NCBI GenBank assembly: GCA_030530875.1
Contig: JAUMUD010000016.1
Span: forward strand, 1 to 47,866
Source: Corynebacterium sp.
Lineage (GTDB): Bacteria; Actinomycetota; Actinomycetes; Mycobacteriales; Mycobacteriaceae
Length of the DNA stretch: 47,866 bases
Direction of reading: 5' to 3'
Position 1 is the stretch's first letter, and each line of letters starts with the position of its first letter. Position numbers and translations under genes: made by a program. The notes beneath the pieces were generated by a model. The model saw only the letters and a list, made by a program, of their open reading frames with translations, had not been told where the DNA came from and made no database searches. Below, one piece after another: positions 26,735 through 36,962 of this stretch.

Positions 26735-27145
26735 ACTTGAAGTAACCCCGCTAAGTCTGGTTCAAGTGTTCGATACTTGCTTATGTGGATTGCTTAGTTA
26801 CTAGAAGTGGTTGGATTCACGTGTTAAAGGGCGTGTAGAAAAGACTCCGACCGCCATAACTGCGGAATTGAAGCCCCGCGCGTTCCTAGTTCCTTGGCAG
26901 CTACGTGCTCTCGAGCGCTGGCAACGGCTGGGCTCGCACCTCGGCATGACCAATATTGGTAGGCCTGCGGTCTTGTCCTGGTCGCTGTGGAGGAGTATGT
27001 TCGCTAATCGCTCCTGCATTCATACTCATCGTGGCTTTCAGGATGATGTTCCAGACTAACCCGTTTCCTAGGTTGTTGACGGCCTAGCTTTGGTGACCCT
27101 TGAGCTAAGTCGACCTCAGCCGACGTGTGTGGAAGGCCGGTTTTT
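26735..27145 (+). ncRNA. Candidate structured non-coding RNA upstream of hemW
   Basis: This lies in an 820-bp gap (26554-27373) without a believable protein. A possible promoter precedes it: TTGATC at 26710 with a TTAACT-like -10 about 17 bp later. GC-rich sequence follows and offers several stems: CAAGT/ACTTG at 26763-26779, GAGTATG/CATACTC at about 26993-27028, CTAGG/CCTAG at about 27068-27086 (it shares bases with the closing stem, so the two are alternatives), TAGCT/AGCTA at 27085-27107 and GTCG/CGAC at 27109-27124. The last two lie inside a closing stem CGGCCT/AGGCCG (27080-27139) that is followed directly by five T, like a terminator. It lacks the conserved cores of RNase P RNA and tmRNA. 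A 6S/Ms1-like RNA is possible but unproven. Ends are approximate. Confidence 0.45.
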
Positions 27146-27373
27146 GACTCTTTTCGTCGGTCTCTCCATCATGTTTTCTTTGACCGTGGGAGCACGTGTC
27201 ATAGGTTGATGGCGCTGTCCTCTCCCTTTTGATCCTTTGGGGGAGAGGAACAGTTTCCACATAAGGAAGCACTACAGCAAGTACAGAAAACAGTGGAAGG
27301 ACTGCGAAATGGAGAAACTTGGTCTTCAGCTGAGTTATAAATACCGCATGCTCATGGTATATCTAGGTACATT
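27146..27373 (+). other. hemW leader region
   Basis: About 230 bp without a gene. It contains a hairpin CCTCTCCC / GGGAGAGG at about 27219-27248 without a T run, TATAAA at 27336 as a possible -10, and an imperfect stem ATACC...GGTAT at 27341-27360 immediately before the hemW ribosome-binding site. The last stem could affect hemW translation. Confidence 0.35.
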
Positions 27374-28582
27374 ATGGGTAATGAGAAGGCTCCTGAATCA
27401 CCGCGACCGAATTTCGGGGTATACATCCACGTTCCGTTTTGTACCACTCGCTGCGGTTATTGCGACTTTAACACTTATATTCCGTCCGCTGCGGCCGATC
27501 CAGCCACGTATCTCGAAGCGCTTGAGGCAGAGCTCCAACTTGCCGTCGAGGGTGCTGGGGTTGGCGCTGAAGTAGAAGGTGGAACCCTTGACCTTGGATC
27601 AGCTGAGCTTGGTCCGGCGGATACAGTGTTCATCGGCGGCGGCACCCCCTCCTTGCTCGGTGCCGATGGGCTAAACCGAATTCTCACTATGATTCGCAAT
27701 ACCTTCGGTATTTCCGAGGGTGCTGAAATCACCACTGAGAGTAATCCCGAATCCACGAGTCCTGAATTCTTTGAGGGCATTCGTGAAGGCGGATATACTC
27801 GAGTCTCTTTGGGCATGCAGTCAACTGCGCCGCATGTATTGAAGGTTCTTGAGCGTACTCACCGTCCGGGACGTGCCCTTGAGGCTGCGCGCGAAGCACA
27901 TGCTGCTGGCTTCGAGCATATTAACCTCGACATGATTTATGGCACTCCAACGGAAACTCGGGATGATGTGAAAGCCACTGTCGAAGCCATGCTCAGCACA
28001 CCCATTGACCATGTTAGTGCCTATAGCCTTATTGTCGAGGACGGTACGGCCATGGCCAGAAAGGTCAATAAGGGGGAGTACACCCTGATTGAGGAAGATG
28101 AGCTTGCTGCCCGATATGAAATGATCGACAGCTTGCTCGTTGATGCCGGCTTCCATTGGTATGAGGTCTCCAATTGGTCCAAGCCTGGTGGCGAATGTCG
28201 TCATAATCTTGGCTATTGGCAGAACTTCCACTGGTGGGGCGCTGGTCCTGGTGCGCATTCCTATATCAATCGGACACGCTTCTTTAATCAGAAGCTGCCC
28301 CGTAAATATGCGGATGCCATTGCCAAGGGCTGGTTGCCCATTGCTGGTCAGGAGACTCTCTCAGAGGAGGACCTTTACTTCGAGAACCTCATGCTTGGCT
28401 TGCGCCTCTATGAGGGCATTCCCGAATCCAGCATTCATGATGCTGCCCAACCAACCATCGAGAAGTTCATTCGCGAAGGTCTTATTGAGCGCTACGCTGT
28501 TGGCGATCAAAGGCGTATCCGCGTAACTTCGGCGGGTAGACTTTTAGCAGACGGGATCATTACTGATATCGCCTTAGCTTAA
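27374..28582 (+). CDS. hemW: Radical SAM haem chaperone HemW
   Basis: A 402-residue radical SAM protein. The iron-sulphur motif CTTRCGYC (CxxxCxxC) follows VYIHVPF. The HemW-specific HNxxYW motif is present as HNLGYW, which separates it from the coproporphyrinogen dehydrogenase HemN. HemW binds haem and inserts it into respiratory enzymes. ATG 27374 is preceded by TAGGT. An extra low-complexity stretch [11 protein letters not shown] near residue 60 is not typical of the family. It is the first gene of the heat-shock/ribosome-maturation cluster and ends 29 bp before hrcA. Confidence 0.93.
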   Translation: MGNEKAPESPRPNFGVYIHVPFCTTRCGYCDFNTYIPSAAADPATYLEALEAELQLAVEGAGVGAEVEGGTLDLGSAELGPADTVFIGGGTPSLLGADGLNRILTMIRNTFGISEGAEITTESNPESTSPEFFEGIREGGYTRVSLGMQSTAPHVLKVLERTHRPGRALEAAREAHAAGFEHINLDMIYGTPTETRDDVKATVEAMLSTPIDHVSAYSLIVEDGTAMARKVNKGEYTLIEEDELAARYEMIDSLLVDAGFHWYEVSNWSKPGGECRHNLGYWQNFHWWGAGPGAHSYINRTRFFNQKLPRKYADAIAKGWLPIAGQETLSEEDLYFENLMLGLRLYEGIPESSIHDAAQPTIEKFIREGLIERYAVGDQRRIRVTSAGRLLADGIITDIALA

Positions 28583-28611
28583 GTTGGCTCGCACGGTGGA
28601 AGGAGGACACA

Positions 28612-29607
28612 ATGGCACGGACTGCTATTGAACGGCGTCAAGCAGTACTACGCGCACTGGTGCGAGAATATATTGAAAGCCAGGAGCCAGTCGGTTCAAA
28701 GACCCTGGTTGAGCGGCATAATCTCGGTGTGAGTAGTGCTACTATTCGCAATGATATGGCCTACCTTGAAGAGCATGGGTACATCACCTCACCACATGTG
28801 AGCAGTGGACGTATTCCAACCCAAAAGGCATACCGTGAATTTGTCGATTCCCTCCACGAGTTTGCACCCCTCTCAGATGCGGAAGTGCGGGGCATTTTGC
28901 ACTTCCTGGAATCTGGTGTGGATGTGGAAGACGTGCTTCAACGTGCAGTTCGTCTTTTGAGCCAGCTCACTCACCAAGCAGCCGCAGTTCAACTCCCGGC
29001 CATGGACAAAAGCAAGATTCGCCATATTGAGGTGGTCTCCCTTAGTCCAACCAGGCTTCTGTTGATTGTGGTCATGAATACTGGCCGTGTGGATCAGCGC
29101 AATGTGGAACTCGAAAAGCCAGTGAATGAATCTTTGGTTCTTTCCCTGCGGGATGTTCTAAACAATGCCTTGGTCGATCAGGGGCTGGATGCTGTGCGCC
29201 CAACTCTTCTCGGCATTGAGTGTCTTGTGCCAGTGGGGACTCCACTGGCTGATGCTCTTCGCCGTTGTGCCACTGTGTTGGTTGATACTTTGGCTGAGGT
29301 GCCTAATGACAAGCTCATGCTTGCTGGTGCTGCGCATCTTTCCAGTGCACCAACAATTCTTGAGGCTTTGGAGGAGCAGGTAGTGGTTCTCAAATTATTA
29401 TCTGCTGCCCATGAAGCAGGTACAATTCGTGTCAGTATTGGTTCGGAAAATGAAGATGACCAGCTCAATACGGCGGCCGTTATTGCAACTGGCTATGGCG
29501 TAGGAGGTTTGGGTGTTCTTGGCCCAACCTGCATGGACTACCCTGGGACTATTTCCAAGGTCGCTGCCGTTGCGCATTATGTAAATTCAATCTTAGGAAA
29601 GGACTAG
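28612..29607 (+). CDS. hrcA: Heat-inducible transcription repressor HrcA
   Basis: A 331-residue repressor. The N-terminal winged helix includes [30 protein letters not shown] and [16 protein letters not shown], both diagnostic of HrcA. The family binds CIRCE operators of groES/groEL and is activated by GroEL. No CIRCE element is present in this window, so hrcA itself does not appear to be autoregulated through that site here. AAGGAGG precedes the ATG. It lies 9 bp upstream of dnaJ2. Confidence 0.96.
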   Translation: MARTAIERRQAVLRALVREYIESQEPVGSKTLVERHNLGVSSATIRNDMAYLEEHGYITSPHVSSGRIPTQKAYREFVDSLHEFAPLSDAEVRGILHFLESGVDVEDVLQRAVRLLSQLTHQAAAVQLPAMDKSKIRHIEVVSLSPTRLLLIVVMNTGRVDQRNVELEKPVNESLVLSLRDVLNNALVDQGLDAVRPTLLGIECLVPVGTPLADALRRCATVLVDTLAEVPNDKLMLAGAAHLSSAPTILEALEEQVVVLKLLSAAHEAGTIRVSIGSENEDDQLNTAAVIATGYGVGGLGVLGPTCMDYPGTISKVAAVAHYVNSILGKD

Positions 29608-29616
29608 AGTACTAAC

Positions 29617-30741
29617 GTGGCTCGCGATTACTATGGCATTCTCGGCCTAGACAAGAATGCTACCGACGCAGAAATCAAGAAGGCATATCGCCGACTGGCT
29701 CGTAAGTATCATCCTGACGTTAATGACGGCCCCGAGGCTGAGGAGAAGTTCCGCGAGATCTCCCTCGCCCATGAGATTCTGACCGATCCTAATAAGCGTG
29801 CACTGGTAGACCAGGGTATTGATCCTGAGGAACAGGGTGCCGGCGGCATGGGTGGTGGTAACCCATTCGGTGGTGGCTTCTCCGATATCTTCGACGCCTT
29901 CTTCGGTGGTGGCATGGCCTCTGGCCCAATGAGTCGTACCCACCCAGGTCAGGACGCTCTTCTGCAGATCAATGTGACCCTTGAAGAGTGCTTCACTGGT
30001 GTTACTAAGACTGTCACCGTGGATACTGCTGTGGTCTGTGATGACTGTGACGGTACCGGTTCTGAAGATAAGTCTGAGCCAGTCGTCTGCGCACAGTGTG
30101 GTGGCCAGGGCCAGGTGCGCGTTAGCCAGCAGACCCCACTGGGCATGATCTCCACCGCTCGTGACTGCCCAGCCTGCCACGGCTATGGCACCATCATCCA
30201 GAACCCATGTAAGCGCTGTAATGGTGACGGTCGTGTTCGTGCACGCAAGGATATCACCATCAACGTCCCAGCTGGTATCGCTGAGGGCATGCAGCTTCGC
30301 CTCTCCGGTAAGGGTGAGGTCGGTCCAAATGGTGGTGAGCCCGGTGACATCTACGTGGCCGTTAATGTCGAACGCCACAAGACCTTCACCCGTCAGGGCG
30401 ATGACCTGCTGGTGAGCCTTGAAGTACCGATGGTTGATGCAGCTCTTGGCTGCACCATCGCAGTTCCACTTCTTGATGGCAGCAAGGCTGATGTTGAGAT
30501 TTCTGCAGGTACCCAGCCAAATGCGCAGGTACGCGTACGTGGTGCTGGCATGAAGAAGATGCGCGGTGCGGGCAATGGTGACCTGATTGCTCACGTCAAT
30601 GTGGTCGTCCCACGCAACCTTGATGAGAAGTCCCGCAAGACCCTTGAGAGCTTCCGTGACCACCGCAAGGAATCGGGCAAGATCGCTGAAGAAGAGAGCG
30701 GTCTCTTCGACCGCATGCGCCGCCACTTCCGCCGTCAGTAA
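29617..30741 (+). CDS. dnaJ: Chaperone protein DnaJ (DnaJ2)
   Basis: A 374-residue Hsp40. The J domain (residues 1-68) has HPD at 32-34, then a Gly/Phe-rich segment. Four CxxCxGxG zinc repeats ([32 protein letters not shown]) and the C-terminal substrate-binding domains follow. It stimulates DnaK and holds unfolded proteins. Linkage to hrcA marks it as the DnaJ2 paralogue of actinobacteria; the dnaK-linked copy would be elsewhere. Start is GTG. Confidence 0.96.
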   Translation: MARDYYGILGLDKNATDAEIKKAYRRLARKYHPDVNDGPEAEEKFREISLAHEILTDPNKRALVDQGIDPEEQGAGGMGGGNPFGGGFSDIFDAFFGGGMASGPMSRTHPGQDALLQINVTLEECFTGVTKTVTVDTAVVCDDCDGTGSEDKSEPVVCAQCGGQGQVRVSQQTPLGMISTARDCPACHGYGTIIQNPCKRCNGDGRVRARKDITINVPAGIAEGMQLRLSGKGEVGPNGGEPGDIYVAVNVERHKTFTRQGDDLLVSLEVPMVDAALGCTIAVPLLDGSKADVEISAGTQPNAQVRVRGAGMKKMRGAGNGDLIAHVNVVVPRNLDEKSRKTLESFRDHRKESGKIAEEESGLFDRMRRHFRRQ

Positions 30742-30753
30742 GAAAGTCGCACC

Positions 30754-31539
30754 ATGTCTTTGCCAGTTTTCTACACCGACCCCACCATTATTGCCGCAGC
30801 CCAGGTTGGTGAAAGTGCCTCCTTCGCAGGTCCTGAAGCGCGCCATGCACTCACCGTCACCCGCCACGGTGTCGGCGATGTGATTGCACTCAGTGATGGC
30901 CGGGGCACAGTGCTCGAAGTAGAAATTACTGCCCTTGCTGGCAAAGACGCCTGCCAGGTCCAGGTGCTCAAAAAGACTGAAATCAGCGCACCGCGCCCGC
31001 AGGCCACCATCGTGCAGGCTCTTCCAAAATCTGAGCGCTCTGAACTCGCAGTTGATCTTGCAGTCCAGGCAGGCGCAGATGCCATTGTTCCTTGGCAGGC
31101 AGATCGCTGCATTGCCAAGTGGGTCGGCAATAAGGCCGAGAAGGGTAGAGGCAAGTGGGAAACCATGGCCACCCAAGCAGCACGCCAATCCCGAAGAGCT
31201 ATCATTCCGCCCGTCCATGCTGTGGTGGATACCAAGGGACTGTGTGCATATTTGACGAGCCGGGCAGAAGAAGCAACAGCCGCCGGGAAGAAGCTGCTTA
31301 TCACCGTGCTTCATGAAGATTCTGCTCGTCCGTTCGCGGAATTTAACTTCGCAGAGGCCGATGAAGTCATCATGATTATTGGTCCTGAAGGTGGCATTGG
31401 CTCTGAGGAACTAGCCCGCTTGGAAGATTGCGGTGCCCAGACCTTGCGCCTTGGTCCAGAGGTTCTTCGCACCGCTACCGCAGCAGCTATCGGCCTTGCT
31501 GCCCTTGGCGTTAGTACCTCCCGCTGGGATATGATTTAA
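30754..31539 (+). CDS. rsmE: 16S rRNA (uracil1498-N3)-methyltransferase RsmE
   Basis: A 261-residue SPOUT-class methyltransferase. The N-terminal PUA-like domain precedes the knotted C-terminal domain with the SAM-binding IIGPEGGIGSEEL and LRLGPEVLRTATAA. The commonly conserved Glu in the second motif (RxETA) is Ala here, seen in some actinobacterial members as far as I recall. It methylates U1498 in the 30S decoding region. It starts 12 bp after dnaJ. Confidence 0.93.
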   Translation: MSLPVFYTDPTIIAAAQVGESASFAGPEARHALTVTRHGVGDVIALSDGRGTVLEVEITALAGKDACQVQVLKKTEISAPRPQATIVQALPKSERSELAVDLAVQAGADAIVPWQADRCIAKWVGNKAEKGRGKWETMATQAARQSRRAIIPPVHAVVDTKGLCAYLTSRAEEATAAGKKLLITVLHEDSARPFAEFNFAEADEVIMIIGPEGGIGSEELARLEDCGAQTLRLGPEVLRTATAAAIGLAALGVSTSRWDMI

Positions 31540-31569
31540 TCTAAAACCCTTCAAAGGAGAAATTGAGTT

Positions 31570-32565
31570 TTGCAGGAAACTGTCTATACGAGTGATCCCA
31601 TCGCCTTCGACTATGAGATTGAGGACGACCTTGTTCAGAGCGTTGTTGGTATCAATGACCAGAACCTCCGAATCCTTGCAGATCATAGCGGCACGGATCT
31701 TTTCATCCGTGGTGGCCATCTAAGTATTAAAGGCCCAGGCCATGAGGTAGCTCGTGTGGTTCGCGCGCTCGATGAACTCCAGGCCATTGCGCGCCGTGGC
31801 CATGTCATTAGTCCTGATTCGGTGAAGACCACGCTGCGCATTGTCACCAATGAGACACCGCAGAGCCCAAGCAAGATTGTGGCCACCGACATTATCGCCC
31901 GACGTGGTAAGGTCGTGCGCCCAAAGACTGCTGGTCAGAAGGAATATGTCGACGCCATCGATGAAAACACCATCATCTTCGGCCTTGGCCCAGCCGGTTC
32001 TGGTAAGACTTACCTCGCTATGGCAAAGGCAGTCCAAGCCCTGCAGAACAAGGAAGTTAGCAGGATTATTCTTACCCGCCCAGCCGTCGAGGCTGGTGAG
32101 AAATTAGGCTTCTTACCAGGTACTTTGAATGAAAAGATTGACCCATATCTGCGCCCACTGCATGATGCACTGCGCGATATGGTCGAGGCGGATAGCATCC
32201 CACGCCTAATGGAAACCGGCGTGATTGAAGTCGCCCCACTCGCTTATATGCGTGGCCGCACCCTCAATGATGCTTTTGTCATTCTTGATGAGGCCCAAAA
32301 TACGACTCCCGCGCAGATGAAGATGTTCCTCACTCGCCTGGGTTTCGGATCTAAGATGGTAGTGACCGGTGACATTTCCCAGGTGGACTTGCCTGGTGGT
32401 CAGCGTTCCGGCCTACGCCTCGTGCGCCACATTCTCCGTGGTGTTCCCGGCGTGCATTTTAGTGAGTTGAAGAGCGAAGACGTGGTTCGTCACCACCTCG
32501 TGGGCGCCATTGTGGATGCTTATGAAGAATTTGAAGAGAACCAGCGTCGCGCAGAGGAAAAATAA
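31570..32565 (+). CDS. phoH: PhoH family ATPase
   Basis: A 331-residue P-loop protein. An N-terminal KH-like region precedes Walker A GPAGSGKT at residues 140-147, with [18 protein letters not shown] and [10 protein letters not shown] (Walker B) later. PhoH proteins are linked to YbeY in ribosome and RNA metabolism and may act as RNA helicase/nuclease partners. Start is TTG with AAAGGAG ten bases upstream. It ends 5 bp before ybeY, so translation is probably linked. Confidence 0.93.
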   Translation: MQETVYTSDPIAFDYEIEDDLVQSVVGINDQNLRILADHSGTDLFIRGGHLSIKGPGHEVARVVRALDELQAIARRGHVISPDSVKTTLRIVTNETPQSPSKIVATDIIARRGKVVRPKTAGQKEYVDAIDENTIIFGLGPAGSGKTYLAMAKAVQALQNKEVSRIILTRPAVEAGEKLGFLPGTLNEKIDPYLRPLHDALRDMVEADSIPRLMETGVIEVAPLAYMRGRTLNDAFVILDEAQNTTPAQMKMFLTRLGFGSKMVVTGDISQVDLPGGQRSGLRLVRHILRGVPGVHFSELKSEDVVRHHLVGAIVDAYEEFEENQRRAEEK

Positions 32566-32570
32566 CAATA

Positions 32571-33128
32571 ATGAGCATTGAAGTTTTTAATGAGTCTGGC
32601 TTCCATATTGATGGCCAAGGGGTCAACGAGGCTATGCTTATCGACGTCGCCTCCTACGCACTTCGCAGGATGGACGTCCACCCACAGGCTGAGCTTTCTA
32701 TCCACATCGTGGACCTCAACACCATTGAGGAACTCCACGTCAAGTGGCTTAACCTTGAAGGTCCAACCGATGTGATGACCTTCCCAATGGATGAGCTCAC
32801 CCCTGGTTCAGGCCGCCCAGATGCCGCCCAGCCAGGCCCATCCATGCTCGGCGACCTCGTTCTCTGCCCAGAATTCGCCCTTGGCCAGGCAGAACGCGCA
32901 GGCCACGGCCTTGGTCACGAGCTGGCCCTGCTCACCGTTCATGGCTGCCTTCACCTTCTTGGCTATGACCACGCCACACCAGAAGAAGAGCAGGAGATGT
33001 TCTCCCTGCAGAATGAGCTCCTTGCGGATTGGTACGATGACTGCACCTATCGCGGCGTAAGCTTCCAGCCGAAGCCATCCGGCCCAGGCGCATTCCCATC
33101 GGCAGCAGAACGCGAGCAGCTCGGCTAA
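32571..33128 (+). CDS. ybeY: Endoribonuclease YbeY
   Basis: A 185-residue zinc-dependent RNase involved in 16S rRNA 3'-end maturation and ribosome quality control. The metal-binding [11 protein letters not shown] places His at 124, 128 and 134. The C-terminal tail of about 35 residues beyond the catalytic core is longer than in E. coli. The stop overlaps the next ATG (TAATG). Confidence 0.95.
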   Translation: MSIEVFNESGFHIDGQGVNEAMLIDVASYALRRMDVHPQAELSIHIVDLNTIEELHVKWLNLEGPTDVMTFPMDELTPGSGRPDAAQPGPSMLGDLVLCPEFALGQAERAGHGLGHELALLTVHGCLHLLGYDHATPEEEQEMFSLQNELLADWYDDCTYRGVSFQPKPSGPGAFPSAAEREQLG

Positions 33129-34429
33129 TGGAGGATTTCATACTTGGTTGTAGTGCCATTGTGGCCCTTGTACTGGCCACTCTCGTCACTACAACCGAAG
33201 AGGCCGTACGCTCAGTTTCTCGTGCACGTGTCGATGAACTCGTCAAAGAGGAGCGACCAGGTGCAAAGAACCTCGTCCGCGTGCTGCGCCACAAGCCGAC
33301 CGTCATCAATCTCTTGGTGCTGCTCGGCAATGCCTTCCTAGCCCTTGGCATTGTCCTAAGTTCCGCACTTTTCTTCCGCCTGCTTGAGAGCGAAACTCTC
33401 GCAATTATCATCACCGTGGTCGTGACCACGCTTATTACCTACACCATTGTCGGTATTTTCTCCCGCACGCTGGGCAGGAAAAACCCCTATCAGGTTTCCC
33501 TGCGCTCAGCAGTGATTCTTTCCATCCTGGCCTATGTGCTCGGCCCAGTATCCAAGTTGCTTGTTCGCATCGGTAATAAACTCACTCCCGGTGAGAATTT
33601 CCGTGAAGGCCCCTATGGTTCCGAGGCGGAACTCACCGAGCTTCTTGAAATGGTGGACCTCGCCGAGGCTCATGGCGTGGTAGAAGAGGACGAACGCCGC
33701 ATGATGCAGGCCATCGTCTATCTTGACCAAACCACGGCCCGTTCCGTAATGGTGCCACGTACCGAAATGATCTGGATTGAATCGGGTAAAACCGCCGGTC
33801 AAGCTACAGCGTTGTGTGTGCGTTCCGGCCACTCCCGTATCCCAGTTATTGGCGAATCCGTGGACGATATTGTGGGCATTGTCTACCTCAAGGACTTGGT
33901 CCAGCAGACCTACCACAATGCCGATGGCGGGCGCAGCGTCACTGTGGATTCCATCATGCGCGAGCCAGTCTTCGTTCCAGATTCCAAGAAATTGGATGAG
34001 CTGCTCGAGGACATGCAGCGCCACCGCAACCATATCGCTGTGCTTATCGACGAATATGGTGCAGTTTCTGGTCTTATCTCCATTGAGGATATTCTCGAGG
34101 AGATTGTGGGCGAGATTGCCGATGAGTACGACCAGGCAGAACAGGCCCCCGAGGAGCGCCTTGGCGAGCGAAAGTGGCGTGTTGTTGCCCGTCTGAGTCT
34201 CGAGGATCTTCAGGACTTGGCCGAGGAAGAACTCGACTATGACCTTGAATTTGATGAGGACATTGAAGAAGATATTGAGACAGTTGGTGGTTTGATGGCC
34301 TATGCCATGGGCCGCGTCCCACTACCGGGTTCCTCAGTAGAAGTAGCGAATCTTCGCCTCACAGCAGAAGGCAAGCGCGACCGTCGCGGCCGTATGCGAA
34401 TCACCACTGTGGTCGTCGAATTTTTGTAA
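33128..34429 (+). CDS. CNNM/CorC-type membrane transporter with CBS pair
   Basis: A 433-residue protein: N-terminal CNNM (DUF21) domain with four hydrophobic segments, then two CBS domains (MVPRTEMIWIE; IMREPVFVPDS through AVLIDEYGAVSGLISIEDILEEIVGEI) and a C-terminal CorC/HlyC domain. Homologues take part in Mg2+ homeostasis; some were earlier called haemolysins. TAATG coupling to ybeY and position before era are conserved in actinobacteria. Confidence 0.92.
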   Translation: MEDFILGCSAIVALVLATLVTTTEEAVRSVSRARVDELVKEERPGAKNLVRVLRHKPTVINLLVLLGNAFLALGIVLSSALFFRLLESETLAIIITVVVTTLITYTIVGIFSRTLGRKNPYQVSLRSAVILSILAYVLGPVSKLLVRIGNKLTPGENFREGPYGSEAELTELLEMVDLAEAHGVVEEDERRMMQAIVYLDQTTARSVMVPRTEMIWIESGKTAGQATALCVRSGHSRIPVIGESVDDIVGIVYLKDLVQQTYHNADGGRSVTVDSIMREPVFVPDSKKLDELLEDMQRHRNHIAVLIDEYGAVSGLISIEDILEEIVGEIADEYDQAEQAPEERLGERKWRVVARLSLEDLQDLAEEELDYDLEFDEDIEEDIETVGGLMAYAMGRVPLPGSSVEVANLRLTAEGKRDRRGRMRITTVVVEFL

Positions 34430-34485
34430 AGCGATCTACAGGGTAAAATCACCATATATATGCAGTTAATACCCATGGAGGTATC

Positions 34486-35400
34486 ATGACGGAGTTTGTT
34501 TCCGGATTTATTAGCTTTGTCGGTCGACCAAATACTGGCAAGTCTACTCTTACAAATGCGCTGGTAGGTGAGAAAATTGCCATTACCGCGAATCAGCCAG
34601 AAACTACTCGACACACCATTCGTGGCATTGTGAACCGCGAACATAGCCAGATCATTCTGTGCGATACGCCAGGTATCCACCGCCCACGCACCCTGCTGGG
34701 CGAGCGCCTTAATGAACTGGTGAAGGACACCTTCCAGGATGTGGATCTGATCGGCTTCACTTTCCCCGCTAATGAGAAGATTGGCCCAGGTGATAAGTGG
34801 ATTCTTAATAATGTCCGCACTTTCGCACCGAAGGTCCCAATTGTCGGCATTGTGACCAAGATTGATAAGGTCACTCCCGATGAAGTCGCAGTTAAGCTCA
34901 GTGAAGTTTATGCCTTCCTCGAGGAAGAAACTGAGCAGGACCACGTGGATGTTGTGCCAGTCTCTGCTAAGGCCGGCGAGCAGCTTGACGTGCTGCTTGA
35001 GGTCTTCGAGTCCTATCTGCCAGAGGGGCCAAAGTTCTACCCAGAAGACCATATCACCGATGAAGATCTCCATACTCGCATGGCAGAACTCATCCGTGAA
35101 GCAGCCCTCGCAGGATTAAAGCATGAGCTGCCACACTCTATTGCTGTCACCATCGATGAGGTTCTTCCGGACCGTAGGCGTAAGGGTACCACTGACGTCC
35201 ACGCAGTGATTTATCTTGAACGTGAAGGTCAGAAGCGTATTTTGATGGGTAAAGAGGGTCGCCGTTGGGGCCGAATTATCCACAATTCACGCCAGAGTTT
35301 GTGTGACTTGTTAGGCACCAATGTCTACATTGATTTGCGTATGAAAGTGCTCAAAAATTGGCAGCAAGACCCCAAACTACTTGCGCGTTTGGGTTTTTAG
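34486..35400 (+). CDS. era: GTPase Era
   Basis: A 304-residue GTPase of 30S assembly. G1 is GRPNTGKS (residues 13-20), G3 is DTPG and G4 is TKID, where many bacteria have NKxD. G5 is SAKAG. The C-terminal KH domain includes ILMGKEGRRWGRIIHNSRQSL. ATG 34486 has GGAGG close upstream. A 56-bp gap after the CNNM gene could hold a promoter. recO starts 5 bp downstream. Confidence 0.96.
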   Translation: MTEFVSGFISFVGRPNTGKSTLTNALVGEKIAITANQPETTRHTIRGIVNREHSQIILCDTPGIHRPRTLLGERLNELVKDTFQDVDLIGFTFPANEKIGPGDKWILNNVRTFAPKVPIVGIVTKIDKVTPDEVAVKLSEVYAFLEEETEQDHVDVVPVSAKAGEQLDVLLEVFESYLPEGPKFYPEDHITDEDLHTRMAELIREAALAGLKHELPHSIAVTIDEVLPDRRRKGTTDVHAVIYLEREGQKRILMGKEGRRWGRIIHNSRQSLCDLLGTNVYIDLRMKVLKNWQQDPKLLARLGF

Positions 35401-35405
35401 AGAAA

Positions 35406-36146
35406 ATGCGGTTTAATTATATTGACAAGAGTTTGGTTGTGCGAACCTACGACTATCAAGAAGCACACCAAATTCTTGTCTTTTTGTCTAAAGAGCACGG
35501 TGTCATCCGTGGAGTAGCTAAGGGTGTGCGTCGAAGCGGTAGTCGGTTCGGAGCGCGCCTTTCCCCATTTATCCTCCTTGACCTGCACTATTATCCCGGT
35601 AAGAAAGACCTCGGCACGGTCGCAGGCGCTGATGTAGTGGAGTATTTTGCCACCCCTTTTATCGAGAATTACTCGAAATATACTGCTGGTACAAGCGTTT
35701 TAGAGGTGGCCACACGCATGATGGTCGAACCAGACCCTGCTATCTTCGACCTGACAGTGGACGCTCTGCGTGAAATCGCATCATGCCAGGACGACAGAGA
35801 AATCACGCAGTCGGTTGATCATTTTCTATTAAGTATCGTAGAACTTTCTGGCTGGACGCCCCAGCTCTTTGATTGTGCACAATGCGGTAAACCTGGACCC
35901 CATTGTTATTTTTCACCACAATTGGGCGGTGCAGTATGTGCTGATTGTCGACCGAAGGGAATTAGGGCAATTAACCCTGACACGCTGAGGTACTTGTGGT
36001 GGCTCCAGCATGGCCAAGACATGAGCCTCTGGAATGGCGCCGATGTTCAGCATGAAGCCCACGAACAACTCAGCAACTACGTTCAGTGGCAATTAGAGCG
36101 CAATTTGCCGGCCCTTCGCGTATTCAGTCAGGGATTGGCCTACTAA
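35406..36146 (+). CDS. recO: DNA repair protein RecO
   Basis: A 246-residue recombination mediator that helps RecA load on gapped DNA. The N-terminal OB fold begins MRFNYIDKSLVVRTYDYQEAH. The C-terminal half has a zinc-finger pattern CAQCGK...CADCR. ATG 35406 is used because the segment before it overlaps era in another frame. The TAA stop is in frame with uppS, and the 99 bases after it stay open to the uppS ATG. Confidence 0.94.
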   Translation: MRFNYIDKSLVVRTYDYQEAHQILVFLSKEHGVIRGVAKGVRRSGSRFGARLSPFILLDLHYYPGKKDLGTVAGADVVEYFATPFIENYSKYTAGTSVLEVATRMMVEPDPAIFDLTVDALREIASCQDDREITQSVDHFLLSIVELSGWTPQLFDCAQCGKPGPHCYFSPQLGGAVCADCRPKGIRAINPDTLRYLWWLQHGQDMSLWNGADVQHEAHEQLSNYVQWQLERNLPALRVFSQGLAY

Positions 36147-36242
36147 GCCCTCTACGGGCCTCCTAGGGCCGAATTTGAGGCCCTCGAGGAATTAGGCGTC
36201 CCTAGGGAACGCGAACCGCCAAAGTTCGATAAGATTTCATGT

Positions 36243-36962
36243 ATGGATATTCCTAAGGAGTTTCTTCCACGCCACATTGCCCTCGTGATGGATGGCAATG
36301 GACGTTGGGCCGAAGAACGAGGCCTAAAGCGCACGGAAGGGCATAGGCGCGGCGAGGCCGTGCTTCTTGAATGTGTTGATGCCTGCATCGAGATGGGCAT
36401 CCCTTACCTTTCCGCCTACGCATTTTCCACCGAAAACTGGCGTCGCTCCCATGATGAGGTCCGCTTCCTCATGGGCTTTAACCGTGATGTTCTTCGCCGC
36501 CAGCGCGATGGTCTCAATGAAAAAGGCGTCCGTGTGCGTTGGGTGGGCCGTCGCCCACGCTTGTGGCGCAGCGTGATTAAGGAACTCGAAATCGCCGAAG
36601 AGCTGACCAAGGACAATAAAGTCATGACCTTGGCCATGTGCGTTAACTACGGTGGCCGCGCAGAGATTGTCGATGCCGCCCGTGAAATTGCACGCCAAGC
36701 TCGTGCAGGCGAACTTCGTCCAGAAGACATCACGGAAAAGACTTTCCCTAACTTCCTGGATGAACCGGATATGCCTGATGTCGACCTCTTCCTGCGACCA
36801 AGCGGTGAGAAGCGCACATCAAATTTCCTCCCATGGCAGTCTGTCTACGCTGAGATGGTCTACCAGGACAAACTCTTTCCAGACTTCACCAAAGCGGATC
36901 TCTATGCGGCAGTTGAGGAGTATGCACGCAGGGATCGTCGCTTTGGAGGTGTAAAAAAGTGA
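36243..36962 (+). CDS. uppS: Isoprenyl (polyprenyl) diphosphate synthase, cis type
   Basis: A 239-residue cis-prenyltransferase making the long polyprenyl diphosphate that becomes the carrier lipid for peptidoglycan and arabinogalactan. The catalytic Asp is in MDGNGRWA (Asp17), followed by [19 protein letters not shown] and [20 protein letters not shown]. Pro replaces Thr of the usual RTSGE. Mycobacterial and other actinobacterial homologues carry a longer N-terminal part. Here an equivalent stretch appears upstream in frame but has no start codon. Confidence 0.92.
   Translation: MDIPKEFLPRHIALVMDGNGRWAEERGLKRTEGHRRGEAVLLECVDACIEMGIPYLSAYAFSTENWRRSHDEVRFLMGFNRDVLRRQRDGLNEKGVRVRWVGRRPRLWRSVIKELEIAEELTKDNKVMTLAMCVNYGGRAEIVDAAREIARQARAGELRPEDITEKTFPNFLDEPDMPDVDLFLRPSGEKRTSNFLPWQSVYAEMVYQDKLFPDFTKADLYAAVEEYARRDRRFGGVKK

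Noticed and set aside
26811-27059. An 82-codon frame in the hemW upstream region.
   Set aside because: It has no ribosome-binding site, unusual composition (many Arg and Trp) and lies in a hairpin-rich stretch better explained as RNA.
26735-27145. RNase P RNA, tmRNA or SRP RNA as the identity of the putative RNA gene.
   Set aside because: The conserved RNase P GAGGAAAGTCC core and tmRNA ends are not found, and the length does not suit SRP RNA.
28583-28611. CIRCE operator upstream of hrcA.
   Set aside because: No TTAGCACTC-N9-GAGTGCTAA-like element is seen here or elsewhere in the window.
29647-31314. A 555-codon open frame on the minus strand opposite dnaJ and rsmE.
   Set aside because: It mirrors the codon structure of strong plus-strand genes, has no ribosome-binding site and no recognisable domain.
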